DNA of 64,000 nt from Chimonanthus salicifolius. Lineage: Eukaryota > Streptophyta > Magnoliopsida > Laurales > Calycanthaceae. A program made the position numbers and the translations under genes. Shown here piece by piece: positions 56,566 to 64,000 of this stretch. Under the pieces are notes generated by a model. It was not told where the DNA came from. It worked only from the letters and a program-made list of their open reading frames with translations, and ran no database searches. Each line of letters opens with the position of its first letter. The first letter of the stretch is position 1. The DNA is taken from NCBI GenBank assembly GCA_013350335.1, contig CM023541.1, forward strand, positions 65,885,999 through 65,949,998, in the 5' to 3' direction.

Positions 56566-59500
56566 TCATACAAACAATTCAGGGTGAGACGTTCTCATCT
56601 CCGATTCCAATTCCCAAGTGGCCTCCTCAACACCATGTCGATCCCAAACCACCTTGACGAACTGAATCGCTCGGTTACGCAACACCCTTTGCTCACTCTC
56701 CAATATTCCGACCGGCTTCTCGACATAAGTGACGTCGCTTTGCACATCTATATCTTGCACATTCAAAACATGAGACGGATCAGGGTTGTACTTCCTCAGC
56801 ATCGACACATGGAATACATCATGTAGAGACGCCAATTGCGAAGGAAGTGCCAACTGATAGGCTACATCTCCCATCCTTCTGATAATTGAAAACGGTCCCA
56901 CATATCTTGGTGACAATTTTCCTTTCTTCCCAAATCTCATGTGCCCTTTTCGTGGCGAGACCTTCAAGAATACCATGTCTCCCACTTCAAATTCGAGAAA
57001 CCTCCTCCTCTTATCAACATAGCTCTTTTGCCGACTCTGTGCGGTCAACAAATGTTGACGTATCAACTGGATCTGTGCAGTAGTTTCTGCAACCAACTCA
57101 GGTCCTATCAGTGCAGGTTCGCCGACCTCGGTCCAGCACACTGGTGACCTGCATGGTCTACCATACAAAGCTTCGAATGGTGCCATCTGGAGGCTTGCCT
57201 GGTAGCTATTGTTATAAGAAAATTCCACCAATGGCAAATGATCCTCCCATCCACCTTTGAAGTCTAGCATGCATGCCCTCAACATGTCCTCCAACGTTTG
57301 TATTGTTCTTTCCGATTGTCCATCGGTCTGTGGATGGAATGCTGTACTAATAAGTAGATCGGTTCCCATGGCCGACTGCATACTCTGCCATACCCTGCCG
57401 GTAAATCGGCCATCTCTATCAGACACTATAGTCTGTGGGATACCATGTAGTCTGATGATGTCTTTGATATATCTCCGACCCAATGTCTCTGATGAATCCG
57501 TCATCTTGATAGGAATAAAATGCGCGAACTTGGTCAATCGGTCTACCACAACCCATATAGCGTCATTGCCCTTTGAGGACCTCGGCAACCCCGTCACAAA
57601 GTCCATGGAAATGTGCTCCCATTTCCATTCTGGCACTGCTAAGGGTTTGAGTAACCCTGGTGGCTTCTGATGTTCCGTCTTAACCTGCTGACAAGTTAAA
57701 CAATGAGCCACGTAGTCTGCAACATCCTTCTTGAGTCCATGCCACCAATAATGTCTTTTTAAGTCATGATACATTTTTGTGCTACCCGGATGAATGGACA
57801 ACTTGCTCTGATGTGCCTCTATCAATAATTCTTTTCTGCAGCTTCTTGGCACATATATTCTACCCCGGAACATAAGACCCTGTCCTGGTCGTAATTCCCA
57901 ATCCGGTACAACCTCGCCATTAGACATTTTGGCCCATGTCTCTGCCATTTCCGGATCTGTTCGTTGCTCCTGTTCAATCTTTGTAACCATGTTGGATCGT
58001 ATGATCAAATTGTACATACTCCCATGGTTTGTGATGTATAGATTAAACTCACGAATGGAATTCAACATCTCCCATTCAGTCCTGATCAAACATGCCACTG
58101 ATGCATGAGACATGCGGCTGAGAGCATCCGCCACTTTGTTGGCCTTTCCCGGATGATATCGGAGCGCAAATTCATAATCCGCCAGATATTCCATCCATCT
58201 GCGCTGCCTCAGGTTGAGCTCTTTCTGATCAAATAAATACTTCAAGCTCTTGTGATCTGAAAATACTTCAAACTTCTCCCCATATAGATAGTGTCTCCAG
58301 CTTTTGAGAGCAAAGACCACCGCAGCTAATTCCAAATCATGTGTGGGGTAGAGGCGTTCATGTATCTTTAGTTGTCTTGAACCATATGCCACCACTCGAT
58401 TACGTTGCATGAGTGAACATCCCAGTCCCTCTCCTCATGCATCACATTGTACTTCATAACCTTTGCCCCTTTCCGGCAAAACTAGAATAGGAGCAGTTGT
58501 AAGTCTCTCTTTCAGCTCCTCAAATCTCTGATTGCACAGCTCTGACCATTCATATTTGACTCCTTTCTGCGTGAGTCGAGTCAATGGGGATGCAATTTTG
58601 GAGAAGTCCATGATAAACTTCCTATAATATCCAGCCAAACCCAGAAAACTACGGATTTCGGTGACATTCTTTGGTGCTTTCCACTCACTTACTGCTGCCA
58701 CCTTAGCCGGATCAACGGCTATACCATCTGCTGTTATAACATGCCCTAAGAATTTGACCTCAGGTAGCCAAAATTCGCATTTGCTTGCTTTGGCATACAG
58801 CTGGTTCTGTCTCAAGGTGTTCAATACTATTCGAAGATGCTCAGCATGATCCTCCTGACTCTTGGAATAGATCAGGATATCGTCAATGAACACTATAACA
58901 AACCGATCCAAATATGGACGGAATATTCTGTTCATTAAGTCCATGAACACAGCCGGTGCGTTGGTAAGCCCAAATGGCATGACTACAAATTCAAATAGTC
59001 CATACCGTGTTCTGAAAGCTGTTTTCTCGATGTCTTCCTCTTTGACCCGGATTTGATGATAACCGGACATCAGATCAATCTTGGAAAAATGACTGGATCC
59101 CCTCAACTGATCGAATAAATCATCGATCTTGGGTAGAGGATACTTGTTCCGGACAGTTAGCTGATTCAACTTCCGGTAGTCCACACACATTCTAAGTGAA
59201 CCATCCTTCTTTTTCACGAACAACACTGGAGCTCCCCATGACGATGTGCTGTTCCGAATGCAACCCAGTCTGAGTAATTCATCAAGCTGCTTCTTCAACT
59301 CGGACATTTCTGCTGGTGCCATTCGATAATGGGGTAGAGACACTGGTGAGGTACCAGGATATAGCTTGATCTCAAAATTGAGCTCCCTCATGGGCGGTAT
59401 ACCAGGAAGTTCTTTTGGAAAGACATCAACAAATTCTTTCACAATTGCTGGAAGTTCAGTGACTGGTGCTTTATTGATGACAATATTGTTCAATACCAAG

Positions 59501-61197
59501 TGATGCAACCCTTCCTGCAATCTGCTTTGCTTGTCGGCACGAACTATATACTGCTTTCCCTCGGGTGACCAAAATGTCACTCTTCGGCGATAACAATCAA
59601 TATTGGCTTCATAACTAGCCAACCAGTCCATGCCAAATATAATATCGTACTCAGTCATGTCGAGTACCAAATAATTGAACTCAAATCTGAGTCCAGCGAG
59701 TTCTGTATTTATGGCCGTGCATATGAGTCCCAAAGACGTGTCTCCGACAGGGGATACTACTGTGAGTGTGGTGGACAGCTTTTGTACTAGTGTTCCAGTA
59801 GCAGTTATAAAGGATGCAGATATAAAAGAGTGCGATGCTCCAGAATCAAACAATGCATAAGCATAAGAACTATTGACAACGGCCATACCTTGAATCACAG
59901 AATGATCCACATCCTCAGGAGGTTCCAGAGCAAATAGTCGTCCAGATCCGGTAGGAGTAGGCGCCCGTCCCGCCTGATTATATGTCCTGCCTCCTCGGGA
60001 GTTAGCTGGCCTAGCTGGTGGACGGAAAGATCCTCTGGAATATGAGAGCCTATTGAGCTTTGGACAGTCTCTCTTGAAGTGACCCGGCTGGTTACAGTGA
60101 AAACAGTTGTTCACCCCTTTGAATGACTGGGTGACTGATGCAGATGGGGAGGGCTGGTTAGGACGAAAGCTCCCCGCGGACCCAGTAGATGGTGAGGGTC
60201 TACTGAAGTTCGGACGGAGCCTCTTGTTGGGCTGAAACCCACCCCTCCCACTTGGAGCTCGACGATTGTCAAACCGTACTATTGCATTCAACTCCTTTTC
60301 TGCTATTGTGGCCTTACTGACCACCTCAGCCAATGTGGTGCACTTAAATATGGTCACTTTGGCCCTGATGTTTGGCCGTAGACCCCGCTCAAACTTTCTT
60401 GCCTTGCGAAGTTCTGTGTCCACCATATAGAATGCATAAATGGATAAACTGAGAAATTCGCGGTGATACTCTGCCACCGTCATAGAGCCCTGTACCAAGG
60501 ACAGAAAAAGTTCCGTCTGTCGCTCCTTCTCCTCCTCCGGAAAGTAATGTTCCAGAAAGGTTGCTGAAAACTCATTCCATGTCATGGCCGTCCTCTCCCT
60601 AACTGGTATGAGTTCCCTCTGCTTCTCCACCACCTCCCACCATTTACCGGCATCTTCTATCAATTGTGAAGTAGCCAGTAAAATCCTGTCAGCATGACTC
60701 GAGATCTTAAGTAATTTTAAGATCTGAGTGATCTTCTTCAGCCAGTGCTCGGCTCCGACAGCCCCTTCTTTCCCTTTGAAGTAGGGAGGACGCTGTTGTT
60801 GAAATTCTCGTGCCATACTACGGTCAGTGGCATCCCTGGAACTTTCACTCCCATTCATATGTTGCTGGAGTACTGAGGTTACCACTGCTTGGACTAAGCC
60901 CTGAAGTTCAGGTGGCACATGTGGTATATGTACACCACTGTTTCCTTCTCCCTCCTTCTGTGATGCATTCTCACTCCCCTTTTCTTCCCTCCATGAGTGC
61001 TGTGATTCTTCCTCATTGTGAGACTTTTCATGTACAGGTTGCTCCTCATCAGGTTGGGTTACCTCTTTCTCATGTACGGATGGCTCCTTCTCATGCACAG
61101 ATTTTTCGTGTTGTGATAACACTTTCTCATGTTGCATGATTTGCAACACCTTTTCCTTCCCTTTCTGATTCTGAGGGATCTTTTTCTTTGGAGCCAT
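56566..61197 (-). pseudogene. gag-pol: Gag-Pol of element E, one in-frame stop in RNase H
   Basis: Full-length chromovirus gag-pol, about 1544 codons from the ATG at 61197 to 56566, broken only by TGA at 58435-58437. The first part (920 aa) has a long charged Gag N-terminus with HEKE repeats (about 20-80), Gag core (about 130-310), zinc knuckle [14 protein letters not shown], protease DSGAS, and RT with FIDDILIY; it stops right after the RNase H residues CDA. The rest continues in the same frame: RNase H, integrase ([31 protein letters not shown]) and the chromodomain-like tail (VKVVW...ATWELESE). In F the matching codon is TCA (Ser). Without read-through, integrase would not be made. The start matches F and C (MAPKKK/MAPKRR). 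Confidence 0.93.
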
Positions 61198-61599
61198 TTC
61201 CCTAAATCATAAAACATTATTGACTTAGTTTCCTCATATAGTTTGTATTTTTCACAATTTTGGGGAGATTTCCAAATAAGCAAACTTGATTTTTTTTTTC
61301 TATTTGTTTTTGAGGGGAGAGTCTCTAAATTCCCTATGTTTGTTTTTCTTTTCTCAATTGGGGAGTATTGGGGAATGTATATCCTATTTTTGCTACGTTT
61401 GATAGATGAATTATAATAATGTACTTTTGCTATCTTTCACTGTTGTTCTCAGTTTGATTTGTTCAGTCTGAGTCCACGAAGTAAATTAATCCGGCCCCCA
61501 GTCAGCGGACTCCGAAGAGTCGGTCAGTTGGGATTCTTATCCGTCAGTGAGACATGAAACCGTCTTAATCTTACTTCGGAAGATTCAACTTCCCGTTTC
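61198..61599 (-). other. untranslated leader of element E
   Basis: It has the same plan as the other leaders: a conserved block near 61494-61560 (GACTCCGAAGAGTCGGTCAG on the plus strand) and TTGGGGA-type units nearer gag. No ORF is supported. Confidence 0.75.
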
Positions 61600-61611
61600 G
61601 CTCTGATACCA
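61600..61611 (-). other. primer binding site of element E
   Basis: The minus strand reads TGGTATCAGAGC, a 12/12 match to the initiator tRNA-Met site, two bases from the LTR. Confidence 0.92.
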
Positions 61612-61613
61612 AC

Positions 61614-64000
61614 TGTAACACCCCGCCCTTTTCACTCTAAATTTTCAGAGTTTATTTTTTTTTTTTTTTTTATAATAATAATCAATAAGTGATCGGGGCG
61701 GAATGTCACGACGCGAGTTAAGTTCGGATCTCTAAATCCGACCCTTAACTGGCCAAGCCCATGTGCGTATGAACTAAGTCCATAAAACTGATCCGCACAT
61801 GGTACATATTTACTTAGCGGAATTAACTTAGTCTAGATCTAACTGAGGTTATAATAGAACCTATGATTAATCCAATTTCCATTTTTAGATAGCAAAGTAC
61901 CTTATTTATTTTCCAAAATCACTAACCGATCTTAACTAATCGTTTAATCCAAACATCCAACGTAAAACAAACCATAGCATCTAATTAACTACATTATTAC
62001 ATGCCAACATCTAATTTAACAAATTACATTGTTCCAAATAAATCATCCATAAATAATCCATTCATAGACCATTGCAATCATTCAAACCGCCCAAGTTTTC
62101 GTACTTGGTCCTCTTCTCCAATCACGTTCTTTCCTTTCCTTGCATCATCCACTAAAGATATAGATAGGGCGTTAGATCAACGCGCCCAGTAGTGTTTCCG
62201 AATAGGGCTACCACATGGTTAGTCAAAAACATACAAATAGGATAATAGTTATGCAAGTGTGACAAATTCTATAAAAATATGCTATGTATGAAATGAACAT
62301 GTAATGAGTCCCACCCATCACCATTCAACATAGCCATCACTTGACGGGATTCTCATCGTCAAGGTAACCCACAGTGGTCTTTCGGACGCCCCGACGGAGT
62401 GTGGCCTCCGGATTCCTCCTGATGGGATTCTCATCATCAGGGTACCCCACAATGGTCTTTCGGACGCCCCGACGGAGTGTGGCCTCCGGTTACTTCCCCA
62501 TCATCCCATGCTATGCATGAGATGTCTATGCAAACATGCCATTTGTAAATATAACATTTGATTCAAATAACTTATTCAAATAAACATAAAACAGCGAATA
62601 AGTTGTGTGGTTACAACAAGGTAGGAAACCTACAATATTTTTACTTTGTTCGACCCTTCCTTTGGACCGTCTTTCGATCACGACTTTGTACACCGTTCTA
62701 GAAATCCGAATACCCTATATACATGGCAGCAAGTTAATCATTTGACCATATGATTCTAATTTGATTTAAATCCCAAAAATCCACTTTGTGGGGTTCGGCC
62801 ATACCCCATGGCCGAACCTCACCCATTTAAACTTTGATAAATCTTTTATTTACTTAATACCATCTAATTATCCCAAACTTTCCAAATGACACTTGGTAGG
62901 GTTCGGCCATACTACATGGCCGAATCTTACCGCCTTAGGTTTTGGCTCATAAATCCATTCTTTTGATCATTTCATCTTTTCATCCTTATTTACAATAATG
63001 CCATTATACTATCCTTAGCCTAATTTAGACAACAAAGTCCATTACATGACAATTGGTGGGGTTCGGCCACATAACATGGCCGAGCCTCACCCTAAAGATT
63101 TTAATCCTATTTTCCATCATCTTAATACTAAATCCATAATTGATGTGATTTCCATCTTTTTGAAAGCCAAACCAAACAACCAAATACTTACATGGGGTTC
63201 GGCCATCCAAGGTGGCCGAACCCTATGTCCATGTTTTGTTCTTCTAAAACATGTTTTTGGTGTTATTAAAACATACAATATCAATATAATATTGCTGCCA
63301 TTATACCTCTTAAACACCATCTAAATCAGTTCATCTACTTGTCCCAAATGACCATATTATTTCATGAAATTCGGCAATCCAAAATGGCCGATCCAAATGA
63401 TCCATTTCATCAGTTTTGGACCACTGTTTTAAACCATATTAACTTCAGTCCTTTGTCATACAGATCCATGCTTCTAACCCTTTCCAAAGCATGTATTTGA
63501 ATCTTAAATAATAACCCAAAACAGTCCACATACTTCATGGCTTATATGTTTCAAATACATCACAACCATACCATTATTTGCATGGGGTTCGGCCCTCCAT
63601 GGTGGCCGAACCCTATGTCCTTTGGTTTTGAGTTCTTTAATCATTCATCTATGTCCAAAATAACTTCCTTATTTATGTTTTAACCTTTTTAAAATACACA
63701 CTTAAAATCATCTAAAAACAGTCCATGGGGTTCGGCCATACACATGGCCGAACCCTATGGTTCTCTTAATGGAAATCCACCCATATTTATCTATGAATTT
63801 AATCAGCAAATTAACATAAGATAAATATGGTTCAGTCATGTTATATCCACTCCAAAACAGCAAGCTTAATTCCATATAAAAATCTTTTAAAATCCTCACT
63901 CCAAAATATGGATTTTTACTTTCAAATACCATAGAATCCACCAAGTTTTTCCATGGGGTTCGGCCATCCAATGGGGCCGAACCCTATGGTCCATATTTTA
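61614..64000 (-). repeat. 5' LTR of element E, 3' 2.39 kb
   Basis: It matches 52533-54921 with an offset of about 9079-9081; the only difference noticed is in the T-rich run near 61655. Palindromes and acceptor-like block (minus-strand AG at about 62152) repeat exactly. The start of the LTR lies past 64000. Confidence 0.95.

Larger units (their letters stand above)
52533..64000 (-). mobile_element. element E, Ty3/gypsy chromovirus, right end outside window
   Basis: This minus-strand element has a complete 3' LTR (52533-56503), internal region (56504-61613) and most of the 5' LTR (61614 onward). The overlapping 2.39 kb of the two LTRs looks identical apart from a T-run difference, so it is the youngest insertion here. 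The left flank is ATTTT (52528-52532); its partner is off the window. Confidence 0.93.

Overview
This window is plant nuclear DNA made almost entirely of nested retrotransposons. I found no host gene, tRNA, rRNA or CRISPR array. The plant signs are Ty3/gypsy chromovirus polyproteins of the Tekay/Del type (CCHC Gag, DSGAS protease, FIDD reverse transcriptase, integrase, C-terminal chromodomain-like tail), primer sites matching initiator tRNA-Met, very long LTRs (3-4.5 kb), and a plant-type LINE with an endonuclease/RT ORF2 carrying a zf-RVT-like motif. Species cannot be told; a retroelement-rich angiosperm genome is the best inference.

Layout. One old non-autonomous element, B, spans the window. 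Part of its 5' LTR lies at 10805-11267 and 22928-24380, its internal region at 24381-34510, and the start of its 3' LTR at 34511-34672. Everything else is inserted into it. In the 5' LTR: element C (minus, 4072-10804), itself hit by LTR L2 (minus, 3225-4071), which was hit by LTR L1 (plus, 1-3224); and the intact element F (plus, 11268-22927, TSD GTATG). In the internal region: solo LTR B2 (26768-34330, TSD ACATT), which contains solo LTR D (29570-34112, TSD ATTTT). In the 3' LTR: LTR G (minus, 34673-35083 and 49800-50233). Inside G are an LTR stack H/Z/W/I (35084-49799) carrying a LINE (37143-42745), and LTR Z2 (50234-52532), which was hit by the young element E (minus, 52533 to beyond 64000).

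Coding capacity. F has one uninterrupted 1497-aa gag-pol frame. E has a full-length gag-pol broken by a single TGA in RNase H. The LINE has ORF1 and ORF2 overlapping as ATGA. B has a 170-aa zinc-knuckle ORF unlike Tekay Gag. C has only degenerate gag and integrase pieces, joined by a noncoding spacer that it shares with B.

Main new observations. (1) The LTRs in which the region is readable carry a conserved splice-donor-like GTAAGT (or variant) and, about 1.7-2.7 kb on, a CTAAC branch-point-like motif followed by a pyrimidine-rich CTAG/TTAG acceptor; this looks like an intron inside the LTR. (2) Interspersed near-perfect palindromes (GGTTCGGCCAT...ATGGCCGAACC, about 45 copies) all fall inside these predicted introns. 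(3) A two-hairpin structure just upstream of the primer site keeps its pairing through compensatory changes across LTR families. (4) B and C define a chimeric non-autonomous family with a shared conserved spacer. All functional readings are inferences from sequence alone.
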